From NCBI RefSeq assembly GCF_003173775.1, contig NZ_CP029552.1:1654001-1718000 (forward strand): a stretch of DNA of 64,000 nt, in the 5' to 3' direction. This document shows, one piece after another, positions 34,401-44,651 of the stretch (within the stretch, counting starts at the first letter, position 1; the number at the start of each line of letters is the position of its first letter). The notes beneath the pieces were generated by a model. The model made no database searches. It saw nothing but the letters and a program-made list of their open reading frames with translations, and was not told where the DNA came from. A program made the position numbers and the translations under genes. This stretch comes from Methylobacterium sp. 17Sr1-1 (GTDB lineage: Bacteria; Pseudomonadota; Alphaproteobacteria; Rhizobiales; Beijerinckiaceae).

Positions 34401-34814
34401 AGCGAGTTGCGCTGCACCGACCGCATCGAGATCCAGGGCCGCCTGTCCCTCGCGCGCTACGGCGACCTCGCCTCCCGGGCGGCGCTCGCGATGTCGCTGA
34501 TGATCTCGCCCCATCCGAGCTATCCGCCGCTCGAACTGGCCCATGCCGGCGTGCGGGTGCTGACGAACAACTACGGCAACAAGGACATGGCCCGCCTGCA
34601 CGACAACATCACGGCGTTCGAGTCCTTCGATCTCGACGCCGTCGGCCGGACGTTGCGGGACATGGCCGGCGCGTGGACCGACGACCCGGCGATCGGCTGG
34701 CGCGGGGAGGACAGGGCGGGCTGGTTCTTCGGCGGCCACACCAATCTCGGCACGATGATCCCGCGGCTTGCCGAGGCGGTGCGCGGCCTGGGTACGCGTC
34801 GCGACGGGGAGTGA
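31476..34814 (+). CDS. Repeat-RgpF-WsaF glycan assembly protein with internal DNA repeat
   Basis: A 1112-residue protein. Residues 40-345 contain seven to eight repeats of 34-42 residues, each with a PHPLF-type core followed by an aromatic pair (DPHPLFNAKWY near 83, then about 121, 158, 192, 226, 268 and 306). Residues 380-620 match rhamnan synthesis protein F (IGVFAHIFYSDL, HIHTKKSTHY, FPSGSMFWF). Residues 700-1112 resemble WsaF-type GT4 rhamnosyltransferases (FLYLVQDYECGFYPWSTKYALAE, LMISPHPSYPPLELAHAG). Between them, residues 622-690 are encoded by two copies of a palindromic DNA repeat. Last gene of the cluster; likely assembles a rhamnose-rich surface glycan. Confidence 0.85.
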   Translation: MTVLHVQSGATMKHFDFQWYAQQNNLVMSNARISTHYEEVGRQRGLSPTPYFDARWYAGAHGLGLADALSPFEHFALLGAGALADPHPLFNAKWYCWTYMDGDSSIHPLFHYIETGWRQGNDPHPLFRGRWYAERYLKDIDHIDPFYHFLTEGHDRGCQPNPLFDTGWYCETHRLGRNDNSLVDYIYGGHAARDPHPLFDSRHYRNAVDCGGLSPLEHYLTKPSDISPCPMFDVDFFARHARRHRRYREVAHLPALVQYIELSRAGGIDPHPLFSTAFYVEQNPDLKESRDAPLTHYAKSGALEGRQPHPLFEPDYYREQYPESRDGNPLADYLAGFSESGARPRRASRVDTATRPLPPSRTVIDIAALGALGGRLPDEAAIGVFAHIFYSDLSEYVARYTNNIPGNCTIYISTTTLSDAKRINAVFAERSLHPFVIRVVPNRGRDIAPLVVAFRDVLRTCDVALHIHTKKSTHYDGGFDQWRDYLFEANLGTPSVVAAILSALARPEIGAVAPDHFAPIKPLIQWGGNFDTVSRLFRLCGERIGTEAVLDFPSGSMFWFKPKALARLLDLDLDYCHFDPEAGQVDGTLAHAIERSVFSFVEMAGYEWVVQRPAADGAPAEPQALSDEVDTGSSQEMRQNQSPGALPDRRAMGRCSRAFSDQVAAGCAKKMRQNQRPRELRDCNAIVKGSSRADRPIGNRFLPTDRDLGLTRKYYPECTGYLVRPSPVTRPRLNLLIPLIDQKKGYAGIATALEVFAALCEQLKDAFDARIVVTDVSIGHHYEPPPSFEIVSPLAQDVAGRNTIVDASRRYDYPVFFRETDILLATAWWTASGALDILRQQAELFSVRPEKFLYLVQDYECGFYPWSTKYALAERTYRQPDTVLPIFNTGLLQEFFEANHRLTGGYVLHPGINRNIDRHIVRDTQKEKIVLLYARPHAERNCLHFLDMTVRTVIDADPEFWRDWRFVAIGEDFDASELRCTDRIEIQGRLSLARYGDLASRAALAMSLMISPHPSYPPLELAHAGVRVLTNNYGNKDMARLHDNITAFESFDLDAVGRTLRDMAGAWTDDPAIGWRGEDRAGWFFGGHTNLGTMIPRLAEAVRGLGTRRDGE
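33342..33547. repeat. Two tandem palindromic repeats inserted in frame in a coding sequence
   Basis: Copy 1 (33342-33443) and copy 2 (33444-33547) align along their length: GCATT-TCCGAC-AAGTGG, CCGGTT, AATGCGGCA-AATCAA and a final hairpin ending GCTCTAG. Each has a first stem (GCATTTTC/GAAAATGC in copy 2) and a second stem whose sequence differs between copies while pairing is kept (GAGCACTGCCC/GGGCGGTGCTC in copy 1, AGAGCTTCGCGAT/ATCGTGAAGGGCTCT in copy 2). I recall similar repeats from intergenic DNA of Methylobacterium and rhizobia. Translated here as a linker rich in Arg, Gln and Ser. Confidence 0.8.
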
Positions 34815-34882
34815 GGGCGGGGGCCTGGGTCGGGTTCACGGAGAGCCTGTTCGACCGTCTCGACCGTGTCGACATCCACCAC

Positions 34883-34918
34883 GTCATTCCGGGGCCGCGC
34901 AGCGGAGCCCGGAATGAT
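34883..34918. repeat. Single-arm copy of the intergenic palindrome
   Basis: Only the left arm hairpin is present: GTCATTCCGGGGCC, CGCAGCGGA, then GCCCGGAATGAT closes on itself. It follows the glycan cluster. Confidence 0.75.
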
Positions 34919-35092
34919 GCGGAGCGTGCCAAGTCTGTAGCGGTCAATCAAACAAGTTCTAGGAAAAGCCGTTAGATCCAAAGCGCGGACTTCCCCTCGA
35001 CGCCGGACGATGAGGCGCGACCCGCGGCCCCTGCCGCCATTCCGGGCCGCCCCTGCCCGCAATCCCGCCATCCCCGGGCTTGCAATCGGCAC

Positions 35093-35127
35093 AAAAATCT
35101 CGCCTCTATCGCGTCTATGAGATTTTT
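35093..35127. promoter_or_regulatory. Inverted repeat upstream of the RpiR gene, candidate operator
   Basis: AAAAATCTC (35093-35101) and GAGATTTTT (35119-35127) are perfect complements with a 17-bp spacer, in an otherwise GC-rich leader 43 bp before the RpiR start. RpiR-family proteins bind as dimers to inverted repeats near their own promoters. A role as terminator is less likely because it precedes a start codon. Confidence 0.5.
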
Positions 35128-35169
35128 CGATCACCTGGGCGGGAGAGCGTGCGGGAGAGCGGGGCCGTG

Positions 35170-36096
35170 ATGCCTCTCCCCGGCGACGCCTCCGTCGCGC
35201 AGCGCATCGCCCGCAGCTTCCCGAGCCTGAGCCAGTCGCACCGGGAGGTGGCGCGCTACGTGCTCGCCCATCCGCTCAAAGTCGCGACCCTGCCGGTGGC
35301 CGAGCTGGCCGAGCTCGTCGGCGTCTCGGTGGCGACCGCCAACCGCTTCGCCCGCGCCCTCGATTTCGAGGGCTACGCCCAGTTCCGCGCCGCCCTTGTC
35401 CTCGGCTTCGAGGGCGCGCTGGCGCCGGTGGAGAAGCTGCGCGGCGACCTGGAGCGGCCGGCCGATCCGGCGAGCGTCTTCGACGCGACCTTCGCGGCGG
35501 TCGCGCGCAACCTGGAGGCGACGAGGAGCAGCCTCGACGCGGGCGCCTGCGAGCGGGCGGTGGCGGCGATCGGGTCGGCGCGGCGGGTCTACGTCGTCGG
35601 CTTCGGCAGCTCGTCCTGGCCGGCGGGGCTGCTGGCGCGCAACCTCGATCTCACCCGCGAGGACGTCCACCTGCTCGCCACCGTCGAGGGCCCGGCCTTC
35701 GCGGCCCGCGCCCTGCGCCGGCTGACGGCGGACGACCTCGTGATCGTGCTCGCCACGCCGCGCTACTTCGCCGACACGGTGCGGCTGGCGACGCAGAGCC
35801 GGGAAAGCGGCGCCACGGTGCTCGCCCTCACCGACGGGCCGCACTCGCCGGTGGCGGCGCAAGCCACGATCACCCTCTGCGTGCGCACCGACAGCCGCTA
35901 CTTCGCCGCCTCCGACGCCAGTCTGGCGGCCCTGGTCGAGGCCCTGTCGAGCGCCGTGGCGCATGCCTCGGGCGAGCTCGTCGCCGCGGCGACCCGGCTC
36001 ACCGAATCGGTCCTGCCCTGGCTCGACGGCGACTACGCCGCTTGGCCGCCCAAAGGCGACTTCGCCTCCTCCCCCGACCTGGATCCCGAATCATGA
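35170..36096 (+). CDS. MurR/RpiR-family transcriptional regulator
   Basis: A 308-residue regulator with an N-terminal HTH_6 domain (SQSHREVARYVLAHPLKVATLPVAELAELVGVSVATANRFARAL) and a C-terminal SIS domain (VYVVGFGSSSWPAGLLARNLDL, DDLVIVLATPRYFADTVRLA) that senses phosphosugars or related ligands. The start MPLPGDASVAQ is preferred; an upstream ATG at 35080 would cross the inverted repeat. Its stop overlaps the peptidase gene by ATGA, so it heads the peptide-utilisation operon and probably controls it. Sensing of a muropeptide-derived sugar is one inference. Confidence 0.9.
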   Translation: MPLPGDASVAQRIARSFPSLSQSHREVARYVLAHPLKVATLPVAELAELVGVSVATANRFARALDFEGYAQFRAALVLGFEGALAPVEKLRGDLERPADPASVFDATFAAVARNLEATRSSLDAGACERAVAAIGSARRVYVVGFGSSSWPAGLLARNLDLTREDVHLLATVEGPAFAARALRRLTADDLVIVLATPRYFADTVRLATQSRESGATVLALTDGPHSPVAAQATITLCVRTDSRYFAASDASLAALVEALSSAVAHASGELVAAATRLTESVLPWLDGDYAAWPPKGDFASSPDLDPES

Positions 36097-37037
36097 GCGA
36101 CATCCGCCCCGTCCTCGTCATCCACGGCGGCGCCGGCACGATCGCCAGGCCTGCCGCCGGCAGCGACGGCGAGGCGCCCTACCACGCGGCCCTCGCCGAG
36201 ATCCTCGCCGCCGGCGAACGCTCCTTACGCGATGGCGGCAGCGCGCTGGAAGCGGTCGCGATCGCGGTCGATCTCCTGGAGGAGTGCCCGCTGTTCAATG
36301 CCGGCTACGGCGCGGTCTTCACCAGCGCCGGCACCCACGAGCTCGACGCCTCGGTGATGGACGGCGCGACCCTGCGCGCCGGGGCGGTCGCGGGCCTCAC
36401 CCGGGTGCGCCGGCCCGGGCGGGCGGCGCGGGCGGTGATGGAGGACGGCGCGCACGTGCTGCTCGCCGGCGCCGGGGCCGAAGACTTCTGCCGGGCCCAC
36501 GGGCTCGAGATGGTGGAGCCCGGCTTCTTCTCGACCGAGGCGCGCCGCCGCCAGCTCGAGGCCGCGCAGGCCGGCGGGCGGGTCAGCCTCGACCACGACG
36601 AGCGCGCCCCCCTCGACGAGCGGCAGAAATTCGGCACCGTCGGCGCGGTGGCGCTCGACCGGAACGGCCATCTCGCGGCGCTGACCTCGACCGGCGGCAT
36701 GACCAACAAGCGGCCCGGCCGCATCGGCGATTCGCCGCTGATCGGCGCCGGCACCTATGCCGACGACCGCACGGCGGCGGTGTCCTGCACCGGCACCGGC
36801 GAGGTCTTCATCCGGGCGGCCGCCGCCTACGACGTCTGCGCCCGCATGGCCTATGCGGGCCGGGACCTGGAGGCCGCGGCGGAGGCCGTGGTGCGCGACG
36901 GGCTCACGCCGCTCGGCGGGCAGGGGGGACTGATCGCCGTCGATGCCCGGGGCCGGGTCGCCATGCCGTTCAACACCGCCGGCATGTATCGCGGCCTCGT
37001 CCGGGCCGGCGATGCGCCCACGACCGCGATCTTCTGA
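36093..37037 (+). CDS. Isoaspartyl peptidase / L-asparaginase (Ntn hydrolase)
   Basis: A 314-residue type 2 asparaginase (IaaA/EcAIII-like). VLVIHGGAGTI begins the alpha subunit, NAGYGAVF and ASVMDGATL follow, and autocleavage should occur before the Thr of GTVGAVALDRNGHLAALTSTGG near residue 186, freeing the catalytic N-terminal Thr. It hydrolyses beta-aspartyl dipeptides and asparagine. Coupled to the regulator upstream and four bases from the transporter ATPase gene; it degrades imported damaged peptides in the cytoplasm. Confidence 0.92.
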   Translation: MSDIRPVLVIHGGAGTIARPAAGSDGEAPYHAALAEILAAGERSLRDGGSALEAVAIAVDLLEECPLFNAGYGAVFTSAGTHELDASVMDGATLRAGAVAGLTRVRRPGRAARAVMEDGAHVLLAGAGAEDFCRAHGLEMVEPGFFSTEARRRQLEAAQAGGRVSLDHDERAPLDERQKFGTVGAVALDRNGHLAALTSTGGMTNKRPGRIGDSPLIGAGTYADDRTAAVSCTGTGEVFIRAAAAYDVCARMAYAGRDLEAAAEAVVRDGLTPLGGQGGLIAVDARGRVAMPFNTAGMYRGLVRAGDAPTTAIF

Positions 37038-37040
37038 CCG

Positions 37041-38927
<1,887 letters not shown>

Positions 38928-38974
38928 CCGACCGACTTCACCCTGCGAGCCTGTGTGATTGCCCTCGCCATGAC

Positions 38975-39140
38975 TGATACCCACCGCGTCATTCCGGGGC
39001 CGCGCAGCGGAGCCCGGAATCCAGACACTCAGGTCATTCAGAAAGAAGCGGGGAGCATCCCGCCTTATCCTGGATCATCCGCGGTTCTGGATTCCGGGCT
39101 CTCGCCTGCGGCGAGCCCCGGAATGACGCGGTGGGTATCA
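38975..39140. repeat. Intergenic palindromic repeat, full copy D
   Basis: The longest arms in the window: 26 bases at 38975-39000 are the exact complement of 39115-39140 (TGATACCCACCGCGTCATTC on the left outer side), followed inward by the family hairpins. Lies inside the peptide operon between the ATPase and the binding-protein genes. Confidence 0.85.
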
Positions 39141-39191
39141 AGACTATCGATTGCTTCAAACAGGCTCCGAGACTTCCAGAGGACTCCTCCG

Positions 39192-40739
39192 ATGACCCGA
39201 ACAATGCCCACGATCGCGCGTTCGCTCCTCGCCACCGGCCTGCTCTGCGGCCTCATCGCCCCCGCGCTCGCCGCCGGCGACCCCGTCCTCGTCATCGGCG
39301 TCCCGCCCGAGACGCTCGATCCCTACAACACCAACACCACGCTCACGACCGCGGTCACCAAGTCGTTCTACGAAGGCCTGTTCGAGTTCGACCAGGACCT
39401 GAAGGTCAAGAACGTGCTCGCCGAGAGCTACGAGGTCACGCCCGACGGCCTCACCTACACCTTCAAGCTGCGCGAGGGCGTGAAATTCCACGACGGCACG
39501 GCGTTCGACGGCAACGCCGTGAAGGCGAACCTGGAGCGGGTGCTCAACCCCGAGAATCGCCTCGCGCGCTACAACCAGTTCAACCGGATCAAGACGATCG
39601 AGGTCGTCTCCCCGTTCTCGGTGCGCATCACCCTGAAGGAGCCCTTCGGCCCCTTCATCAACTCGCTGGCGCACGCCTCCGCCGCGATGATCTCGCCGGC
39701 CGCGCTCCAGAAATGGGGCAAGGACATCGCCTTCCATCCGGTCGGCACCGGCCCCTTCACCTTCGTCGAGTGGAAGCAGACCGATTCGGTCAAGGGCGCG
39801 AAATTCGCCGGCTACTGGCAGGCCGGCCTGCCGAAGGTCGACGGCATCACCTGGAAGCCGGTGCCGGAGAACGGCACCCGCGCGGCGATGCTCCAGACCG
39901 GCGAGGCCGACTTCGCCTCCCCGCTGCCCTACGAGCAGGCCAAGACCCTCTCCGAGAACAAGAAGCTGAAGGTCATCGCGCAGGATTCGATCATCGAGCG
40001 CTACATCAGCATGAACATGCTGCAGAAGCCGTTCGACGATCTGCGCGTGCGCCAGGCGATCAACTACGCCATCAACAAGGAGGCGCTCGCCAAGGTGGCG
40101 TTCAGCGGCTACGCTAGCCCGGCCAAGGGGATCGTGCCGGCCGGCGTGCTCTATGCCCACCCGATGCAGGCCTGGCCCTACGACCCGGCCAAGGCGCGCC
40201 AGCTCCTGAAGGAGGCCGGCTACGCCAACGGCTTCGAGACCGTCCTGTGGAGCGCCTACACCACCAGCACGGCGCAGAAGGCGATCCAGTTCGTCCAGCA
40301 GCAGCTCGCCCAGGTCGGCATCAAGGTGCAGACCCAGGCGCTCGAGCCCGGCCAGCGCGTCGAGTGGGTGCAGACCGCCCCCGACCCGAAGACCGCCCGG
40401 GTCCGGATGTACTACGCCGGCTGGTCGTCCTCGACCGGCGAGGCCGACTGGGCCCTGCGGCCGCTGCTGTCGACGGAGGCCTGGCCGCCCAAGCTCAACA
40501 ACACGGCCTACTACAGCAACGCCGAGGTCGACGCCCTGATCGCCAAGGCCCTGGTCACGACGAGCGATTCCGAGAAGGCCGAGCTCTACGCCAAGGCGCA
40601 GGAGCAGATCCTCAAGGACGCGCCCTGGGCGCCGCTCGTCATCGAGCAGAACCTCTACGCCACCTCCGCGCGCCTGTCCGGCGTGGTGGTCATGCCCGAC
40701 GGCAACATCGACAGCCGCCAGGTCGCGGTCGCGCCGTAA
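39192..40739 (+). CDS. Peptide ABC transporter substrate-binding protein (SBP family 5)
   Basis: A 515-residue periplasmic protein with a signal peptide ending PALAAGDPV and family 5 marks: PPETLDPYNTNTTL, YTFKLREGVKFHDGTAFDGNAVKANLERVL, GTGPFTFVEW. It captures oligopeptides or glutathione-like peptides. Start ATG 39192 or 39204. A 10-bp hairpin after its stop may raise its level relative to the permeases. Confidence 0.94.
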   Translation: MTRTMPTIARSLLATGLLCGLIAPALAAGDPVLVIGVPPETLDPYNTNTTLTTAVTKSFYEGLFEFDQDLKVKNVLAESYEVTPDGLTYTFKLREGVKFHDGTAFDGNAVKANLERVLNPENRLARYNQFNRIKTIEVVSPFSVRITLKEPFGPFINSLAHASAAMISPAALQKWGKDIAFHPVGTGPFTFVEWKQTDSVKGAKFAGYWQAGLPKVDGITWKPVPENGTRAAMLQTGEADFASPLPYEQAKTLSENKKLKVIAQDSIIERYISMNMLQKPFDDLRVRQAINYAINKEALAKVAFSGYASPAKGIVPAGVLYAHPMQAWPYDPAKARQLLKEAGYANGFETVLWSAYTTSTAQKAIQFVQQQLAQVGIKVQTQALEPGQRVEWVQTAPDPKTARVRMYYAGWSSSTGEADWALRPLLSTEAWPPKLNNTAYYSNAEVDALIAKALVTTSDSEKAELYAKAQEQILKDAPWAPLVIEQNLYATSARLSGVVVMPDGNIDSRQVAVAP

Positions 40740-40746
40740 CGCATCC

Positions 40747-40770
40747 GGGGCGCCGTTCAGACGGCGCCCC
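40747..40770 (+). terminator. Intra-operon hairpin after the binding-protein gene
   Basis: GGGGCGCCGT, TCAG loop, ACGGCGCCCC: perfect 10-bp stem with no T-tract. In ABC operons such hairpins stabilise the binding-protein message or partly stop transcription before the permeases. Confidence 0.6.
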
Positions 40771-40796
40771 TCCCCCTCCCTTCCCGTTCCGGCGCC

Positions 40797-41717
40797 ATGC
40801 TGACCTTCTTCCTCAAACGGCTCCTCGGCCTCCTGCCGACGCTCGCGATCGTCGCCGTGCTGGTCTTCCTGTTCGTGCACATGCTGCCGGGTGATCCGGC
40901 GCGGCTCGCCGCCGGCCAGGATGCCGACCAGCAGACCGTGGAGCTGGTGCGCGCCGAGCTCGGCCTCGACCGCTCGCTGCCGGAGCAGTTCGGCCGCTAC
41001 TTCCTGAACATGGCGCGGGGCGATGCCGGCGTCTCGATCCGCACCCGCCGGCCGGTCGCGACCGAGATCGGCGAGCGCTTCCTGCCGACCCTGCTGCTCA
41101 CGCTGACCAGCATGGCCTGGGCGGTCGCCTTCGGGCTCGTCATCGGCATCGTCTCGGCGGTCTACCGCAACGAGTGGCCGGACCGGCTCGGGATGACGCT
41201 CGCGGTCTCCGGCATCTCGTTCCCGGCCTTCGCCCTCGGAATGCTGCTCATGCAGATTTTTTCCGTCGGCCTCGGCTGGCTGCCGACCGTCGGCGCCGGC
41301 TCGTGGAAGCACTACGTCCTGCCCTCGCTCACCCTCGGGGCGGCGGTGGCCGCCGTGATGGCGCGCTTCACCCGCGCCTCCTTCGTGGAGGTCTTAGGGG
41401 AAGACTTCGTCCGCACCGCCCGGGCCAAGGGCCTCAAGGAGCGGGTCGTCATCGCCAAGCACTGCCTGCGCAACGCGCTGATCCCCGTCGTCACCATGAT
41501 GGGCCTGCAATTCGGCTTCCTGCTCGGCGGCTCGATCGTCGTCGAGGCGGTGTTCAACTGGCCGGGCGTCGGCCGCCTCCTCGTCGATTCCGTCAACCAG
41601 CGCGACTATCCGGTGATCCAGGCCCTGGTGCTGATGTTCTCGCTCGAATTCATCCTGATCAACCTCGTCGTCGACCTGCTCTACGGTCTGATCAACCCGA
41701 CCATCCGCTACAAGTGA
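40797..41717 (+). CDS. Peptide ABC transporter permease, DppB-like
   Basis: A 306-residue inner-membrane permease with six spans. It has the DppB start [29 protein letters not shown], and the coupling loop [26 protein letters not shown]. It pairs with the DppC-like protein encoded 7 bp downstream. Confidence 0.95.
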   Translation: MLTFFLKRLLGLLPTLAIVAVLVFLFVHMLPGDPARLAAGQDADQQTVELVRAELGLDRSLPEQFGRYFLNMARGDAGVSIRTRRPVATEIGERFLPTLLLTLTSMAWAVAFGLVIGIVSAVYRNEWPDRLGMTLAVSGISFPAFALGMLLMQIFSVGLGWLPTVGAGSWKHYVLPSLTLGAAVAAVMARFTRASFVEVLGEDFVRTARAKGLKERVVIAKHCLRNALIPVVTMMGLQFGFLLGGSIVVEAVFNWPGVGRLLVDSVNQRDYPVIQALVLMFSLEFILINLVVDLLYGLINPTIRYK

Positions 41718-41724
41718 GCCGGCC

Positions 41725-42627
41725 GTGACCCAAACCGCTCTCACCACGACCAAGGCCGTCGCCGCCATTCCCGGCGCCGTGCGCACCCCCTGGTCCGAGT
41801 TCTGGCGCAAGTTCCGCCGCCAGCCCGTCGCCGTCCTGGCGCTCGCCTTCGTGGTCCTGCTGGTGGCGCTCGCGATCCTCAGCCCCTGGATCGCCCCCTA
41901 CGACGCGGAGAACTACTTCGACTACGACCGGCTCAACGAGGGCCCGTCCTGGGCGCACTGGCTCGGCGTCGATCCGCTGGGGCGCGACATCCTGAGCCGC
42001 ATCCTGCTCGGCGGGCGGATCTCGCTCGCCACCGGCTTCCTGTCGGTGGCCATCGGCGGGCTCATCGGCACGGTGCTGGGCCTGCTCGCGGGCTACTACG
42101 AGGGCTGGTGGGACCGCATCGTCATGCGCCTGTCCGACGTGCTGTTCGCCTTCCCGGGCATCCTGCTGGCGCTCGGCGTCGTCGCCATCCTCGGCAGCAG
42201 CCTCGTCAACGTGGTGGTGGCGGTCTCGGTCTTCAGCGTGCCGGCCTTCGCGCGGCTGGTGCGCGGCAACACCCTGGTCCTCAAGCGCGCCACCTACGTC
42301 GAGGCCGCCCGCAGCATCGGCGCCTCCGACCGCACGATCCTGTTCCGCCACATCCTGCCCGGCACGATCTCGTCGATCGTGGTCTACTTCACGATGCGGC
42401 TCGGCACCTCGATCATCACCGCGGCGAGCCTGTCCTTCCTCGGCATGGGCGCGCAGCCGCCGACGCCCGAATGGGGCGCAATGCTGAACGACGCGCGCGC
42501 CGACATGGTCTCCTCGCCCCACGTGGCGATCTTCCCGAGCCTCGCGATCTTCCTGACCGTGCTCGCCTTCAACCTCCTCGGCGACGGCTTGCGCGACGCC
42601 CTCGACCCCAAGCTCGACCGCGCATGA
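41725..42627 (+). CDS. Peptide ABC transporter permease, DppC-like
   Basis: A 300-residue permease starting at a GTG after GAGCCGGCC. The features are [21 protein letters not shown] at the N-terminus, [17 protein letters not shown], and the loop [25 protein letters not shown]. Its stop overlaps the next gene's ATG by four bases. Confidence 0.94.
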   Translation: MTQTALTTTKAVAAIPGAVRTPWSEFWRKFRRQPVAVLALAFVVLLVALAILSPWIAPYDAENYFDYDRLNEGPSWAHWLGVDPLGRDILSRILLGGRISLATGFLSVAIGGLIGTVLGLLAGYYEGWWDRIVMRLSDVLFAFPGILLALGVVAILGSSLVNVVVAVSVFSVPAFARLVRGNTLVLKRATYVEAARSIGASDRTILFRHILPGTISSIVVYFTMRLGTSIITAASLSFLGMGAQPPTPEWGAMLNDARADMVSSPHVAIFPSLAIFLTVLAFNLLGDGLRDALDPKLDRA

Positions 42628-43688
42628 GCGACACGGCTCCCCGCGTTGGTTCGCTGCCCAGCGGCCCGCGCGACGCGATCACCGACGTGCCCGGCGTCAC
42701 CGTCGGCCACTGCACGCTGTCTGAGGGCGCGATCCAGACCGGCGTGACGGTGATCCGGCCGCATGAAGGCGACCTCTACCACGACCGGGTGCCGGCGGCA
42801 GCCGCGGTGCTGAACGGCTTCGGCAAGTCGATCGGCCTGATGCAGCTCGAGGAACTCGGCGTCCTCGAGACGCCGATCGCGCTCACCAACACCTTCGGGG
42901 TGCCGGCTGTGGCCGCCGCCCAGATCCGGGCGGCCTTGGCGGTCAATCCCGGCATCGGCCGCGAATTGCCGACGGTGAACCCCCTCGTCTTCGAGTGCAA
43001 CGACGGCCACCTCAACGACATGGCCCGGATGGCCGTCACCGAGGCGCATTACCGCCAGGCGCACGATTCCGCCGACGTCACCGTGGCGGAGGGCGCGGTG
43101 GGCGCGGGGCGCGGCATGTCGTGCTTCGGGGTCAAGGGCGGCATCGGCACCGCCTCGCGCCGGGTCGAGGCGGGCGGGCGCGCGGTCACGGTCGGCACGC
43201 TGGTTCTGGCGAATTTCGGCCGGCCGTCGCAGCTGCGGATCGGCGGCCGGGCGCTCGGGCCCGTCCTCGCCGATCGGCTGGAGACCGCCCAGGCGGTCGC
43301 GAAGCCTGAGAAGGGCTCGATCATCCTGATCATCGCCACCGATGCGCCCCTCGACGCGCGCCAGCTCCGGCGCCTCGCGCTCCGGGCGGGCGCGGGCCTC
43401 GCCCGCACCGGCTCGGTCTTCGGTCACGGCAGCGGTGACATCGCGCTCGCCTTCTCGACCGCCACCACGCTGCCGCAGGATCCGGGCACGCCGATGCCGG
43501 CGGTCGCGATGCTGCACGAGACCCATCTCGACCCGCTCTTCGAGGCGGTCGCCGACGGGATCGAGCAGGCGATCCTCCACGCGCTCTGGCGCGCCGAGAC
43601 GGTGACCGGCCGCAACGGCCATACCCGCCAGGCCCTCACCGAGGTGCTACCCGATTGGGCCGCCCTCCCCTCTCCGGACGCGCCATGA
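42624..43688 (+). CDS. P1-family aminopeptidase (DmpA / L-aminopeptidase D-esterase type)
   Basis: A 354-residue P1 (S58) peptidase. The marks are [50 protein letters not shown], and the late [15 protein letters not shown] near residue 268, the region with the autoprocessing nucleophile in DmpA. These enzymes self-cleave into two chains and release N-terminal D- or L-residues and beta-residues from short peptides. ATGA overlaps with both the permease and the D-aminopeptidase genes tie it to the transporter. Confidence 0.9.
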   Translation: MSDTAPRVGSLPSGPRDAITDVPGVTVGHCTLSEGAIQTGVTVIRPHEGDLYHDRVPAAAAVLNGFGKSIGLMQLEELGVLETPIALTNTFGVPAVAAAQIRAALAVNPGIGRELPTVNPLVFECNDGHLNDMARMAVTEAHYRQAHDSADVTVAEGAVGAGRGMSCFGVKGGIGTASRRVEAGGRAVTVGTLVLANFGRPSQLRIGGRALGPVLADRLETAQAVAKPEKGSIILIIATDAPLDARQLRRLALRAGAGLARTGSVFGHGSGDIALAFSTATTLPQDPGTPMPAVAMLHETHLDPLFEAVADGIEQAILHALWRAETVTGRNGHTRQALTEVLPDWAALPSPDAP

Positions 43689-44500
43689 AAGTCCTGATCT
43701 CCACCGACATCGAGGGCGTCGCGGGCGTCGTCCACCCGGACCAGACCCGCCGCGGTGCGCCCGATTACGAGCGGGCGCGGCTCTGGATGGTGCAGGAGGC
43801 CAACGCGGCCATCGCCGGCGCCGTCGCGGCCGGGGCGGACGAGGTGTGGATCAACGATTCGCACGGCGACTTCCGCAACATGCCGGCAGACCTCCTCGAT
43901 CGCCGTGCCCGCGCGATCCAGGGCAAGCCGCGTCCCCTCGGCATGATGGCGGGGGTGGATCTCGGGGTCGATGCGGTCTGCCTCGTCGGCTACCATTCCC
44001 GGGCCCATGGCCGGGGCATCCTCGCCCACACGATCAACGGCTTCGCCTTCGCGTCGATCGCGCTGAACGGACAGGAACTCGGCGAGGCCGGGATCTACGG
44101 CGCGCTCGCCGGCGAATTCGGCGTACCGGTCGCGATGGCGAGCGGCGACGACGTGTTCATCGCCGAGACCCGGGCGCTCTTCCCCGACGCCGTCTTCGTC
44201 GAGACCAAGCGGGCGACCGGCTGCCACAGCGGCATCAGCCTGTCGCCGGAGGCCGCTTGCGCGGCGATCCGGGCGGGGGTGACGGCCGCGCTGACCCGGC
44301 CGCTGCCGCCGCCGTTCCGGATCCCCGCGCCGCTCGGCGTCGAGGTCCGCGCCCAGACGCCGGCCCTCGCCGATCTCTTCTGCCAGTGGCCGAGCCTGCA
44401 CCGCCTCGACGGCAGCACCCTCCGCTTCGAGGCCGGCAGCGTCGCGGAGGCGGTGCGGGTGATCAACTGCCTGTCGGCGATGTCGAGCTTCCTGCGCTGA
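43685..44500 (+). CDS. dppA: M55 D-aminopeptidase, DppA-like
   Basis: A 271-residue zinc D-aminopeptidase. The residues used by Bacillus subtilis DppA fall at the same numbers: Asp8 and Glu10 in STDIEGVAG, His60 in NDSHGD, His104 in YHSRA and the catalytic His115 in HTING, with a Glu near 134. The enzyme removes D-amino acids, typically D-Ala-D-Ala or D-Ala-containing peptides. Last gene of the operon; it gives the transporter a way to use D-peptides such as those from cell-wall turnover. Confidence 0.92.
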   Translation: MKVLISTDIEGVAGVVHPDQTRRGAPDYERARLWMVQEANAAIAGAVAAGADEVWINDSHGDFRNMPADLLDRRARAIQGKPRPLGMMAGVDLGVDAVCLVGYHSRAHGRGILAHTINGFAFASIALNGQELGEAGIYGALAGEFGVPVAMASGDDVFIAETRALFPDAVFVETKRATGCHSGISLSPEAACAAIRAGVTAALTRPLPPPFRIPAPLGVEVRAQTPALADLFCQWPSLHRLDGSTLRFEAGSVAEAVRVINCLSAMSSFLR

Positions 44501-44651
44501 CAATCGGATCGACCGGCACGGCCGGTCGAGGCGGTGGTACGAAGTCTCCGTGTCGTTTCGCGGTCCTGACCCGCGCTCCACGCTTGAGCCCACCCCGTCC
44601 CGCCAGCTATCCCGGCCGGCGGGCGGGCGCGAAGGATCCGCCGGAGGGTGG

